The position numbers and the translations under genes were made by a program. The notes below the pieces were generated by a model, which had not been told where the DNA came from, ran no database searches, and was given only the letters and a program-made list of their open reading frames with translations. 64,000 bases of DNA from Chitinophagales bacterium (lineage in GTDB: Bacteria; Bacteroidota; Bacteroidia; Chitinophagales; UBA10324), in contig JACDDS010000006.1 in the NCBI GenBank assembly GCA_013816805.1, forward strand, positions 1 through 64,000, read 5' to 3'. Positions 17,965 through 27,580 of the stretch are shown piece after piece; the stretch's first letter is position 1, and each line of letters opens with the position of its first letter.

Positions 17965-20438
17965 TGGATATTCCTTACGAAGGTGAACATTTACTGCCTG
18001 GCAATATTGGGCAGCTTTCGGTTTATACTGCATTTGTTTTTTCATTGATAGCAGCCGTTGCTTTTTTTATTTCCTCTTTCACTAAAAGTTTATCGACAGG
18101 AAAGTCCTGGAATCAAATAGGAAAAATCCTGTTTTTTATACATGGTGCAGCGGTTATTTCTATCGTAATAAATCTTTTTATTATAATCCATAACCATTAT
18201 TTTGAATACTACTATGCTTGGTCACATTCCAATTGGGCATTGCCCTCTAAATATCTGCTGGCCTGTTTCTGGGAAGGTCAGGAGGGAAGCTTTTTATTAT
18301 GGATGTTCTGGAATGTGGTATTGGGAAGTGTCATCATCTTTACCCATCGCCTAAACCAGTCGCGGGTATTAAGTGTGTTTGCCGTAGTACAGGGATTTCT
18401 AAGTTCCATGCTTTTGGGCTTGTATACGTTTGGTTATAAGATTGGTAGTACTCCCTTTTCTCTTTTGCGCGATCAAATGGTGAATGCACCTATTTTCCAT
18501 CGTGCGGATTACATGAGCTTTATTACTGATGGCAATGGATTGAACCCCTTGCTACAGAATTACTGGATGGTAATTCATCCTCCTATATTATTTATGGGCT
18601 TTGCATCTACACTGGTGCCCTTCTCCTTTGCTTTATCTGCTCTCATGAAAAGAGATTTCAGTTCGTGGACAAAATCAGTGTTGCCATGGGCTCTTTTTTC
18701 TGCGGCCATTCTTGGAACGGGAATTATGATGGGAGGAGCCTGGGCGTATGAATCACTTACGTTTGGTGGTTATTGGGCCTGGGATCCGGTTGAAAATGCT
18801 TCTTTGGTTCCGTGGTTAATTATGATAGGAGGGATTCACACTACCCTTGTATTTAATAAGACAGGTCGCTCACTACGAGCTACTTTCATATTTTATATCC
18901 TCACTTTCATACTGGTTTTATATTCCACTTTTTTAACACGAAGCGGTATCTTAGGTAATACCTCCGTTCATGCTTTTACGGATTTAGGAATGAGCGGTCA
19001 GCTGGTTATCTATATGGCCACGCTGTCTATACCTGCAATTGTGCTGCTAGCTTATTACTGGAAAAAGATTCCTACCGTAATGAAGGACGAAAATATCTGG
19101 TCGAGGGAATTCTGGATATTTATCGGGTCTTTATTGCTACTTGTATCTGCTTTTCAGATAACGTTTACTACCTCCATTCCCGTTTGGAATAAATTATTCG
19201 GAACTAATTGGGCACCACCGCCCAATGCAGTAGAACATTATAATAAATTTCAAATACCGGTAGCCATTGTGCTTGTGCTCCTTTCTTCTGCAGCACTGTT
19301 TCTTAAATTTAAAATATCTGACCGTACACTTTTTAACCGTCGAATGCTTATAAATCTGATTATCAGTGTACCTGTTACAATGTTTATTGCCATTCTGGAA
19401 AAGCTGGATCTTATAGCAGTTATCTGTTTGCTATTTGCAGGAGTGTTCGGCATTGTTTCTAATTTCTATTATATCGTTACTGTATTAAAAGGAAAACTCA
19501 GGTTGAGTGGTGCAGCGGTAGGCCACTTTGGTTTCGCTTTAATGATGGTAGGAATTTTAATTTCTTCAGCAAAAAAAAATACTATTTCTTCTAATACAAT
19601 GGGTATCGATTTTGGCAAAGATTTCAGTGCTGAAAACCAGCGAACCAACATGCTGTTGTATAAGAACTCTCCTGTTCAAATGCAGGAATATACAGTAACA
19701 TATGTTGGTGATTCGGCTTCACCGCCCAATAATTACTATAAGGTAAATTATGAAGTTTTCGATTCGTCAACAGGAAAATTAAAGGACCATTTTACACTTT
19801 ATCCGAATGCCCAGATCAACCCAAAGATGGGGTTAATTGCAAATCCGGATACCCGGCATTACTGGTATAAGGATCTGTATACGCATGTTACTTCTGTGCC
19901 TGATAAAACAAAAGAATCCAGCGATAAGAATGAGAAAAAGTTTCAATCGCATTTAATTTCAAAGAGTGATACCGTGTTCACTGCTAATAGTTATGTAATT
20001 CTTGAAAAAATTGAACGCATTAACCATTCGGACAAAATTACCATTAGTGATAGCGACCTGGCTGTAACTGCGCAATTGACTGTAAAGACACTAAAAGGGG
20101 AGACTTATACTGCTCAGCCAATTTTTTACATTCATGAAAGCCGGGCCAGCCTTATTGATGATAATATCGATGATCTGGGTTTAACTTTCCGGTTGAATAA
20201 AATTATACCTGAGGAAAATAAAATCGATCTTCAGGTAGCAGAAGAAAATCCAAAAAAAGATTTTATTGTAATGACGGCTATTGTATTTCCTTTTATCAAT
20301 GTACTATGGCTGGGAACTATGTTTACCATTTTAGGATTTGTAATCAGCCTTATCCGAATCTGGCAGAAAAAAAGACTAAAGACTACTATTGCTGATGAAA
20401 CTGCAACTCAGATCTCTCAAAAGGTATTAATCAAGTAA
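17964..20438 (+). CDS. ccmF: Cytochrome c haem lyase component CcmF
   Basis: 824 residues with many membrane helices. The haem-handling WWD region appears as FGGYWAWDPVENASLVPWL, and the conserved NYWMVIHPPILFMGFAST loop precedes it. A long periplasmic section (about 545-760) lies before the last membrane helix. CcmF joins haem delivered by CcmE to apocytochrome c. No ccmA, ccmB, ccmC, ccmG or ccmH gene follows in this window, so the rest of the system must be elsewhere. The gene is translationally coupled to ccmE. Confidence 0.95.
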   Translation: MDIPYEGEHLLPGNIGQLSVYTAFVFSLIAAVAFFISSFTKSLSTGKSWNQIGKILFFIHGAAVISIVINLFIIIHNHYFEYYYAWSHSNWALPSKYLLACFWEGQEGSFLLWMFWNVVLGSVIIFTHRLNQSRVLSVFAVVQGFLSSMLLGLYTFGYKIGSTPFSLLRDQMVNAPIFHRADYMSFITDGNGLNPLLQNYWMVIHPPILFMGFASTLVPFSFALSALMKRDFSSWTKSVLPWALFSAAILGTGIMMGGAWAYESLTFGGYWAWDPVENASLVPWLIMIGGIHTTLVFNKTGRSLRATFIFYILTFILVLYSTFLTRSGILGNTSVHAFTDLGMSGQLVIYMATLSIPAIVLLAYYWKKIPTVMKDENIWSREFWIFIGSLLLLVSAFQITFTTSIPVWNKLFGTNWAPPPNAVEHYNKFQIPVAIVLVLLSSAALFLKFKISDRTLFNRRMLINLIISVPVTMFIAILEKLDLIAVICLLFAGVFGIVSNFYYIVTVLKGKLRLSGAAVGHFGFALMMVGILISSAKKNTISSNTMGIDFGKDFSAENQRTNMLLYKNSPVQMQEYTVTYVGDSASPPNNYYKVNYEVFDSSTGKLKDHFTLYPNAQINPKMGLIANPDTRHYWYKDLYTHVTSVPDKTKESSDKNEKKFQSHLISKSDTVFTANSYVILEKIERINHSDKITISDSDLAVTAQLTVKTLKGETYTAQPIFYIHESRASLIDDNIDDLGLTFRLNKIIPEENKIDLQVAEENPKKDFIVMTAIVFPFINVLWLGTMFTILGFVISLIRIWQKKRLKTTIADETATQISQKVLIK

Positions 20439-20482
20439 TTAATTTATGAACGCAGTTACTTATCATTTTATCCAGCATTTAA

Positions 20483-22066
20483 TTATTCCTCTTGAAAATC
20501 TAAAGGAGTAAGGTCCGACGTGGCCGGCCCATTGATCACTCTTCCGTATTTGGTAAATCTTGAACCGTGACAGGGACAATCGAATGATCTCTCATCTGCA
20601 TTCCATTGAAGAATACAACCCAGGTGAGGACATACTGCACTGTATGCATATAATTCTTCATTTTCATCTCTGTAAACAGCTACTTTTTTCATATGAAGAT
20701 TAATGACAGCACCTTCATCTTTTTTTAATTCTTGGATGGAATTAATACCCCCTTTTTTAACCCAATCTATATACTGAGCTGCCATACTAGCTGCTTCCTT
20801 TATGTATTCCCCTGCAATTTTCAGCGTTGTTCTATTAGGCTTATATAAATGAGCCCATGTGTTTTCTTTATTATTGATCAAATCTGAAATAATAATACCT
20901 CCCAAAGTTCCATGCGTCATTCCATTTCCTGAATCACCGGTAATAATAAATACGTTCTGGTCACCTGGATTGCGTCCAATGAAAGCCATTGAATCCAGTG
21001 GTTCCATAACCTGACCTGACCATCTATATAAAATTTCCTCTAACATTGGAAATTTTTCCCGGGTCCATCTTTCTAAAATTTTATGCCGGTCCTCCTCTGC
21101 AATGTTTTCTTTATCAGCCTGCCCTGTTTTATGATCTTCACCTCCTGAGAGTAATAAATAATATTCATCATCAAAGTCTTCGAGCCGTACATAATGATAG
21201 GGCTGACTATTCCACGTAGAATTCTGATCGCCGGTGTCCCACCATAGGGCCGGAGTTAATTGTGTTTTCAAAACTTTACCTGCAATAACATATGTTCGAT
21301 ACGGAAACTGCCTTGTATGAATGGTTACAAGGTCATTTACAGGTGTATTGGTTGCGACTACTATTTGATTTGCAGCGATTTTATATCCGTTTGCCCGGCA
21401 CCCTTTTTCACTTATTTCAGTGGCGTGCGTCTGAGTATAAATTTTGCCCCTCTGCCGAACTATACTCTCTGCTAATCCTTTCAGGTAATGCAGGATGTGA
21501 AACTGCCCTTGTTGTGGAAATAAAATACACTTGCCGCCCACTGAAGGAAGATTCGGGATGTGGTCAAGAAGTTGGGTGTTGATTCCTGCATTATGAGTAG
21601 CTTCCAGCTCTTTTTCAAGTGATTCGAATTTATCAGACGGGTGAAGAAACAGGTATCCGTTTACTCTTTTAAAATTACAATCAATATGTTCCTTTATAAC
21701 TGTGTTTTCAATCCACTGGATAGCTGCAGTATGACTTTCTGCGGCCAGCCGGCTTTTTTCTTTACCGAATAATTTTTCAATTTCATAGTACCTGTCATCA
21801 AGAGCATTTGCAAGATGGGCTGTAGTACGGCCTGATTCACCACTGCCGATAAAACCGTCTTCAATGAGAGTGACTTTTTTACCTGATTGTAAAAGGCAGT
21901 ATGCTGTAGTTAACCCGGCAATACCACCGCCAATTACCAATACGTCAGTGCTTATATCCTGTTTTAAAGTTTCGAAAACAATAGATTCCGTAGAATCTAT
22001 CCAAAAAGAAATATGTTCGCCTGAAGTTATTTCATCATTGTTTTTTCTTTCATTTAAGGATTGCAT
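20483..22066 (-). CDS. FAD-dependent oxidoreductase with C-terminal Rieske domain
   Basis: 527 residues. The N-terminal part is a DAO/glycine-oxidase type FAD domain: DVLVIGGGIAGLTTAYCLLQ and the later GDSGNGMTHGTLGG. The last ~90 residues are a Rieske [2Fe-2S] domain with CPHLGC and FDCPCHGSRF (C-x-H and C-x2-H ligands). This arrangement is known in Bacillus YhfW-like proteins, where the substrate is not established. The gene is last in a minus-strand row after a lipoprotein and a cation exporter. A role in redox stress or amine oxidation is possible but not shown. Confidence 0.9.
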   Translation of the reverse strand: MQSLNERKNNDEITSGEHISFWIDSTESIVFETLKQDISTDVLVIGGGIAGLTTAYCLLQSGKKVTLIEDGFIGSGESGRTTAHLANALDDRYYEIEKLFGKEKSRLAAESHTAAIQWIENTVIKEHIDCNFKRVNGYLFLHPSDKFESLEKELEATHNAGINTQLLDHIPNLPSVGGKCILFPQQGQFHILHYLKGLAESIVRQRGKIYTQTHATEISEKGCRANGYKIAANQIVVATNTPVNDLVTIHTRQFPYRTYVIAGKVLKTQLTPALWWDTGDQNSTWNSQPYHYVRLEDFDDEYYLLLSGGEDHKTGQADKENIAEEDRHKILERWTREKFPMLEEILYRWSGQVMEPLDSMAFIGRNPGDQNVFIITGDSGNGMTHGTLGGIIISDLINNKENTWAHLYKPNRTTLKIAGEYIKEAASMAAQYIDWVKKGGINSIQELKKDEGAVINLHMKKVAVYRDENEELYAYSAVCPHLGCILQWNADERSFDCPCHGSRFTKYGRVINGPATSDLTPLDFQEE

Positions 22067-22132
22067 AATCGTTGATGGTTTTAAGGCGTTTATTTTAGTG
22101 AAATTTATTAATTAAAATTCGATCAGAACTGA

Positions 22133-23032
22133 TCAGCAAACTTCTTCCTGACATTGTTCGCTTTCTGTTTCAAGCGTTGCATGCTGAATGTTTAAATGTT
22201 CCAGCGTATGCCGCAGATTTGCCTTTGTTTTTTTTATTTGGCTTTCTGTCAAATCATTATCCATTATTAAGTGAGCTGTCATTGCATTTCGGGTGGTGCT
22301 CATCGCCCATATATGAATGTGATGAATGTCTTTTACACCTTTAGTATTTAACAATTGCTGTTTTATATTTTCAATGTCCACATTTTGAGGTACTGCATCA
22401 AGGGATAAGCGCATACTTTCCTTTAGCAATGACCAGGTACTATAAATTACCACGATCATTATCACAATACTTATGAGCGGATCAATCCATGGCTGATTTG
22501 TAAAAAAGATTAGTATACCGGCTATTACAACACCAAATGATACTACTGCATCCATTGCTAAGTGCAAATAAGCGCTTTTTACATTCAGGTCCCGGTCCTT
22601 ATTTTTAAAAAAGAGATAAGCTGAAATCGTATTAATTATAATTCCAATTCCGGCAACTATTGCAATAACCTTTCCCGGGGCAAACACCGGATGAGAAAAT
22701 CTTTGAATAGCTTCCCATCCAATGCTGCCAACTGCAAGCAGAAGTATAACCGCATTAGCAAGAGAGGCAAGAATGGTGCTTTTGTGATAGCCATATGTAA
22801 ATCTTTCCGTTGCTTTAGACTTTGTCAGCCTGATTGCCAAGAGCGATAAACCGAGACCGGCTACATCGGTAAGATTATGTCCGGCATCTGATAACAAAGC
22901 CAGAGAATTAAAATAAAGGCCGGCAAAAAATTCCATTAATAGAAAGCCGCTATTGAGCATGATTCCAATCCAAAATGCCTTTCCCGTGCTTAAAATTTTA
23001 TGGTTATGATCATTTGAATGATTGATTGCCAC
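22133..23032 (-). CDS. Cation diffusion facilitator (CzcD/ZitB type) exporter
   Basis: 299 residues with six predicted membrane helices and a C-terminal cytoplasmic domain (VKDIHHIHIWAMSTTRNAMT). The metal site residues are visible as LLSDAGHNLTD (Asp49, His52-Asp56 region) and YLHLAMD (His157, Asp161), the HxxxD pairs of zinc-type members. It would export Zn or a related divalent cation by proton exchange. The C terminus ends ESEQCQEEVC, with two Cys. The gene lies 32 bases after a small lipoprotein gene, suggesting one transcript. Confidence 0.93.
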   Translation of the reverse strand: MAINHSNDHNHKILSTGKAFWIGIMLNSGFLLMEFFAGLYFNSLALLSDAGHNLTDVAGLGLSLLAIRLTKSKATERFTYGYHKSTILASLANAVILLLAVGSIGWEAIQRFSHPVFAPGKVIAIVAGIGIIINTISAYLFFKNKDRDLNVKSAYLHLAMDAVVSFGVVIAGILIFFTNQPWIDPLISIVIMIVVIYSTWSLLKESMRLSLDAVPQNVDIENIKQQLLNTKGVKDIHHIHIWAMSTTRNAMTAHLIMDNDLTESQIKKTKANLRHTLEHLNIQHATLETESEQCQEEVC

Positions 23033-23064
23033 TCCAGAAATAATTTTATTCCTGTCAAAAATGA

Positions 23065-23502
23065 CTATAGTTTTTCTAATCTCATCATTTCGTCCTCATT
23101 TGTATTATTATGAAGTGTAATGGATGTTGAGCTCTTTGCTGTTATGATCCAATCACTACTGAAGAATTTATATGGTTTATCTGAAAAAGGGATAACAATA
23201 GATAGTTTATCGAAATCTTCACCATGTTTAATGCTCCATGAACCTTCAGTTTGCTGAATACCATTTTCATACATCATGAATTGATAGCTGTTGTTAAATT
23301 TAACAGTAATGGCTGAGAAATTATTTGTTTTATCCTGATTGTTGTCAGAATATTGACTTACTCTCCAGTACCCGTTTAATTCTTTGGAAGAATCACGCAT
23401 TTCATCACAACTAATTAATTCATTTTTTTTGCAGGAAGCACTTCCCAGAAAAACGGCGAATGCCAAAGTACAGTGTAAAAACCCAATCATGAATTTTCCC
23501 AT
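23065..23502 (-). CDS. Small lipocalin-like lipoprotein, unknown function
   Basis: 145 residues. The N terminus is a lipoprotein signal peptide (FMIGFLHCTLAFAVFLGSASC, cut before the Cys of GSASC at about 24). The mature part begins near LNGYWRVSQYSDNNQ and continues as beta-strands (YQFMMYENGIQQTEGSWSI, SSTSITLHNN), a pattern seen in lipocalin-like Bacteroidota lipoproteins that start with a G-x-W motif. No specific function is recognised. It stands upstream of the cation exporter. Confidence 0.7.
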   Translation of the reverse strand: MGKFMIGFLHCTLAFAVFLGSASCKKNELISCDEMRDSSKELNGYWRVSQYSDNNQDKTNNFSAITVKFNNSYQFMMYENGIQQTEGSWSIKHGEDFDKLSIVIPFSDKPYKFFSSDWIITAKSSTSITLHNNTNEDEMMRLEKL

Positions 23503-23736
23503 ATTACTAAACCAAGTTAAATTTTATAACAAAATTATACATACCAATAAGTTAAAAACAATTAAAATCATGGAACCTGCCAATTTTTATACTGAACAGG
23601 TATATTCCAGCATGAACCGTACAAACATAGAATGACTCTATATTATCGATTGTTTAACTTTCAGTGCGAATACTTGTAAAAAAAAGCGCTGAAAAAAAAT
23701 GGTTTCAGCTCCGGATGTTCAAATTGAAATGGAGGT

Positions 23737-25224
23737 TTAATATCTCATCATTGCAGCCATCTTGCTGTTATCAGGCATCTGACTTCTTGACAGCAAAAAA
23801 ACCTCACCTCCGTTTAGAATGGTTTTAATTACGGCTTTATTCAATAAACACTCATCACCGTCCATTCGTGAAGTGTGTACTTCCAGGTTATTTTCAGCTT
23901 CATCGAATGTACCCCAGATATGTTCATCCCTATCTACAAATAGTTGTGAAATTCTGGAGTAATATGCTGCGGGAATTACATCTTCAGGTATGGTTGAAGT
24001 TAACTCAGTGGCAGAATTATTATAAAAATGTTGCAATGCTTTTTTCATTCCTTCATGAAAGTAGCGGGCCATTCTTTCCCGTGCAGTGTTATATAGTTTA
24101 TGCACGTCATCGTGATCATGATTACCGGTTATGGCATCTTCGGCAATGTGCTTATATTTTGCAACAGATTTATAGATCGGTACCAGATAATCAACAGCCG
24201 CAATCATAAGCGGGGCCTTTTCAGTTGCCAGGACATATTTCATTAACACTTCATCAACCTCATCAAAATACATTGCAATGTGGGTTTTCTCATCGGGCTC
24301 ACCCGCTCCAATACCATGGAAGTTGGCACCACCTGTACTACCGTGGCCCCCGGTGCGAAAAAGATTCTGGTCATCTTTCTCTTCAAAATGAACGACATCA
24401 CTCATACCAAAAGGAAGTTCAGGAATTATAAGTTCTTCCATTTCAAAAGCATCAGCTTTATAAAATTTCACATGCTTTTTACTGATGACCAAAAGATAAA
24501 ACTTTTCTTCATTTGACATGGCCGGAACCAACGGTACCACATTGAAAGAATTATTGATGTAAATCTCTTCATGTAGAGAAAAAGGAACCTTTATAAATTT
24601 AAAAAAGCCATCAGCCATAAATACTGCAATGCCTTTTTGAAGGTTGAGCCAAAAAGCTTCGTCACGTAATAAATCATAGGCTGGTTTAAGGATTCTGTTC
24701 ACCGTTACTTCATCATACTTCTTTTCCAATAAAGTTTGCATTGCCTGTTGCAACACATTTTTAAAAAGAATTGAATCCTGATGCTCATTCACTTCCCCGC
24801 CCGCCCGGTGTGTCGGTATAAAAGCAGATACACACAAATCCGATTGATAAGAAGCAAGATCAGAAAAAATAGATTTGTTTAAAACACCTGGTAATTCTTC
24901 AGGTTTGGTATCTGTAAACTCTTCTTTTTGTGTATCATTTTTGCTTTTGTCTGCTTTGTTAGATTCTTCATTCTGTTTTTCCTTATGAGTGTCCCGATGT
25001 TTTTGACGATTTCGATTAGAATGCCGCAGGTGCACATTGGCAGCCAGTTCATCAACTCCCGATGTATACTTCTCAGTGATTTCTTTATCGCGTTCCAGAT
25101 CTTTTTCAAGGTCTTCGCTATCGAGTGTAGGTCTCATTCCCAAACCTTCCTCTTTCCCGCTTCCCGAAGGCTTTCCTTTAGGTGGAATATATTTATTTTC
25201 TCTTGTTTTTCCCTTTTTATTCAT
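23737..25224 (-). CDS. baeRF (bacterial release-factor-like) protein with disordered N-terminal extension
   Basis: 495 residues. From about residue 110 onward it resembles the bacterial archaeo-eukaryotic-release-factor-like (baeRF) families: VSAFIPTHRAGGEVNEHQDS, QKGIAVFMADGFFKFIKVPF, an eRF1-like middle part (EEKFYLLVISKKHVKFYKAD) and a C-terminal helical domain with GEVFLLSRSQMP. These are predicted to act near ribosomes, in translation stress, but the activity is not established. The first ~110 residues are charged, low in complexity, and include LEKDLERDKEITEKYTSGVD and NVHLRHSNRNRQKH, an element I have seen as a stand-alone tail in Bacteroidota stress proteins. The motif HGSTGG near residue 300 sits where eRF1 has its GGQ-like loop; no GGQ is present. 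Confidence 0.72.
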   Translation of the reverse strand: MNKKGKTRENKYIPPKGKPSGSGKEEGLGMRPTLDSEDLEKDLERDKEITEKYTSGVDELAANVHLRHSNRNRQKHRDTHKEKQNEESNKADKSKNDTQKEEFTDTKPEELPGVLNKSIFSDLASYQSDLCVSAFIPTHRAGGEVNEHQDSILFKNVLQQAMQTLLEKKYDEVTVNRILKPAYDLLRDEAFWLNLQKGIAVFMADGFFKFIKVPFSLHEEIYINNSFNVVPLVPAMSNEEKFYLLVISKKHVKFYKADAFEMEELIIPELPFGMSDVVHFEEKDDQNLFRTGGHGSTGGANFHGIGAGEPDEKTHIAMYFDEVDEVLMKYVLATEKAPLMIAAVDYLVPIYKSVAKYKHIAEDAITGNHDHDDVHKLYNTARERMARYFHEGMKKALQHFYNNSATELTSTIPEDVIPAAYYSRISQLFVDRDEHIWGTFDEAENNLEVHTSRMDGDECLLNKAVIKTILNGGEVFLLSRSQMPDNSKMAAMMRY

Positions 25225-25593
25225 AGTTGATTTTTTTAGATCTTAAAGACACAAAGGGTGTACCATCCGTTTGCTCCCCTAATATACAAACGGAATTTTA
25301 TTGGGACATTATACACGTGTGTACAGAACTTTTCTATTGCCAGCTTAAATATTTCGCGATGAATTAATTGGCCTAAATATGTAGAAACTCTTTCCTTAAG
25401 GTGTTTACTAAACTCCTAAAATTGTGGAACCATTTTGTTAAACAGAAGATGGAAGTTTATTTCTTTCACAACTTTCTTCTTTTCACTCTTGAATTTAAAA
25501 ATAAGCTGATTAACCAAATTTTTTCTATATAATATTTGAGTGTCAGTTGAGTTGCATTCGTATTTATTTTTTCCAGGATATAGAAAGCAGAAC
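25225..25593. other. Gene-free region upstream of the baeRF gene
   Basis: No supported gene. An inverted repeat of 7-base arms, CCGTTTG (25267-25273) and CAAACGG (25287-25293), lies about 45 bases upstream of the baeRF start and might be a regulatory site. A short palindrome ACACGTGT lies nearby. No canonical promoter is evident on the minus strand. Confidence 0.4.
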
Positions 25594-26464
25594 TCATTTC
25601 TCTTTCATTAGTTCGCTGAATTCAATTCTATCAGGATGGTAAGAATAGCTGCTGATATAGATATCGGATTGTCCATTCTCCATTATATACCTGCACCTCA
25701 TACCAGTTCTCGGCAGGTAATGATTGACTTCCTCTATAGTTTTAATTCCTGTCTGCCATAAACTGCGATAGTTAAAATTTCCGACGGCATGAAATAAAGT
25801 GAGTATATCCGACTCGAATTCCTTCGCAATTGATATCATTTTTAATCTTTTTGGAAAGATCCATAGGTTTCAGAGATTCAGGTATAATATTATTTTTTAA
25901 CCTGGTTAATTGTGTAAAATGAAAGGCTATGTCTCCGTTTTCTGTTTGTTTGGTGCTGCTGTTCCACTCCAGGGCCTGCCAAGGGTTATTGTTATGTAAC
26001 AGACTTTCTGTTACCAGCCAGTATTCATGCTGCTCAATATTATTTTTTAAAAGCTGATGAGCAACAATAATATCTTTCCCAATTAATTTCCTGAAATCAC
26101 GAACCTGGTAACTGGTGAATTCGCCATAATGAGTTATTATTTTTAATGTAAAATTTATAGCTGATACGCAGGCTTTGCATTGACAGTAGCGACGCTGGTC
26201 GTAGGCAATCAAATTTCGGTGAAACTCACAAAACATTTTCTAAACCTGATGGTAGATATTGTTGAGTTCAGAAGATTCGCCGAATTATAGAAAAGAGTGG
26301 CATCACCTTCAATTTCCAGAGACAGTAAGATCAAGCTGATTGGCATCAACCAATATTTCCAGCAGTTCCTGGATAATTAACCGGCTGTGGTTAATTTCTG
26401 TTTCATTCACAAATTTAGTAAAACCGCTTATATCGTGAATAAATAGCAGTCCTTTATTCTCCAT
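25594..26464 (-). pseudogene. DUF2652 gene broken by three frameshifts
   Basis: Reading on the minus strand from ATG at 26464, the protein starts MENKGLLFIHDISGFTKFV, the nucleotide-cyclase-like start of DUF2652 proteins. The frame breaks near 26316 (after LTVS; removing one G restores EIEGDATLFYNS), again at the A4 run 26236-26239 (continuing MFCEFHRNLIAYDQRRYCQC), and at the A5 run 25839-25843 (continuing MISIAKEFESDILTLFHAVG to FSELMKEK). Joined, the four pieces make a roughly 290-residue protein: a DUF2652 domain plus a C-terminal SRPBCC-like part. All three breaks are small indels next to short homopolymers. Almost all other genes here are intact, so real decay is more likely than sequencing error, though error is not excluded. 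Confidence 0.8.
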
Positions 26465-26765
26465 TTTTTATTTTAAAGATACTTAATCCTGTTTCTCTAT
26501 TACATCTGAAACCAGTTGTCGGTAGCTGAATTGTTCATCGTTTTACACATTGTTTATAACCCTGTTTATTTTTTGTGCAAAATATCTCTTTGAAAAATTT
26601 GGAGATCATAGTTTGAATATTGTACATTTATCTTATTGATTACAACATCCGGTCGTTTAGCAATATTCGGCCTCACATCTAAAAGAAGTGATGATGTTAA
26701 TTCGAAAGGATATAACACGGATTCGAAAATCAGGGTAGTCTTTAAAGCTACGGTTTTAAGATTGC

Positions 26766-26801
26766 GAAAGCGGAGTTAATCTCACGATTGGGTCCGCTTT
26801 C
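26766..26801 (+). terminator. Possible terminator-like hairpin in empty intergenic DNA
   Basis: Perfect 9-bp arms with an 18-base loop, then CTTCGTTTAT. No protein gene ends upstream on this strand, so if it is a terminator it would end a small RNA from the preceding ~150 bases; no clear promoter for one was found. Confidence 0.3.
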
Positions 26802-26821
26802 TTCGTTTATAGCATTGTTCT

Positions 26822-26829
26822 TAAATTTG
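26822..26829 (+). promoter_or_regulatory. -7 element in front of the AlkB-like gene
   Basis: TAAATTTG fits TAnnTTTG and lies 25 bases before the ATG at 26855. The -33 element is not clear. Confidence 0.4.
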
Positions 26830-26854
26830 TGCAGCTTCACTGATCTCAAATTTA

Positions 26855-27475
26855 ATGCAAGGCTTATTATTTAATTCATCTTCTAAAAGTGCTGATCAGG
26901 CTTTTAACCTTCTTCCAAAAGATGGTGAGGTCCTTGTGTACCCGGATTTCTTTAACAAAAATGATAGTGACCGGCTCTTAGAATACCTGCTTCACAATAT
27001 TGAATGGCAGCAGGATCAAATTAAATTTTATGGTAAATCTGTGAATCTGCCCAGGCTGACAGCCTGGTATGGAGATCATCTAAAAGATTACAGTTATTCT
27101 CGTATCTCTATGAAAACCCATCCATGGACTGCGGAACTTTTAGAAATTAAGGATAGAATTGAAAATAATGCAGGTGTTCGTTTTACAAGTGTGCTGCTTA
27201 ATTATTACAGGGATGGAAATGACAGTGTTAGCTGGCATCGTGATAATGAAAGTGTACTACGTGTTAACCCCATAATTGCATCTGTAAGCTTTGGGGCAAC
27301 GCGAACTTTTAAATTCAGGCATATATCAGATAAGACTTTACTGAGAAAAGTCGATTTAACGCATGGCACTTATGTACTTATGAAGGGCAGTACACAGCAT
27401 TTTTGGGAACATCATATTCCAAAAGCTAAAAATATTCTCACTCCACGGGTCAGCTTAACTTTTAGAATATTATAA
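26855..27475 (+). CDS. AlkB-family 2-oxoglutarate/Fe(II) dioxygenase
   Basis: 206 residues, the length of bacterial AlkB-like proteins of the ALKBH2/3 type. The iron ligands are His128 and Asp130 in SWHRDNE and probably His186 in HFWEHHIPK; the 2-oxoglutarate Arg pair lies in TPRVSLTFR near the C terminus. SVSFGATRTFKFRH and LPRLTAWYGD are also family signatures. It removes alkyl groups from DNA or RNA bases. It stands alone; no ada or other repair gene is beside it. Confidence 0.95.
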   Translation: MQGLLFNSSSKSADQAFNLLPKDGEVLVYPDFFNKNDSDRLLEYLLHNIEWQQDQIKFYGKSVNLPRLTAWYGDHLKDYSYSRISMKTHPWTAELLEIKDRIENNAGVRFTSVLLNYYRDGNDSVSWHRDNESVLRVNPIIASVSFGATRTFKFRHISDKTLLRKVDLTHGTYVLMKGSTQHFWEHHIPKAKNILTPRVSLTFRIL

Positions 27476-27580
27476 TTTATTCTCCTGAATTTTCTTCTTT
27501 AATTTTTGCTCTATCTTCATTAAAAAAGAACAACCAAAAAACCGGTCGATTATACGCTGCTATATTTATTAAAAATGATC

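Larger units (their letters stand above)
26465..26854. other. Gene-free region before the AlkB gene, with a hairpin
   Basis: No supported gene. The notable item is a 9-bp hairpin (GAAAGCGGA 26766-26774, TCCGCTTTC 26793-26801) followed by a T-rich run, possibly ending a small RNA or part of a leader. Two copies of ATTCGAAA occur at about 26700 and 26720. A -7 element TAAATTTG at 26822-26829 probably serves the AlkB gene. Confidence 0.4.

Noticed and set aside
24879-25230. Short frames in the charged baeRF N-terminal region
   Set aside because: Low-complexity, biased sequence creates open frames on several strands; the baeRF frame continues through it.
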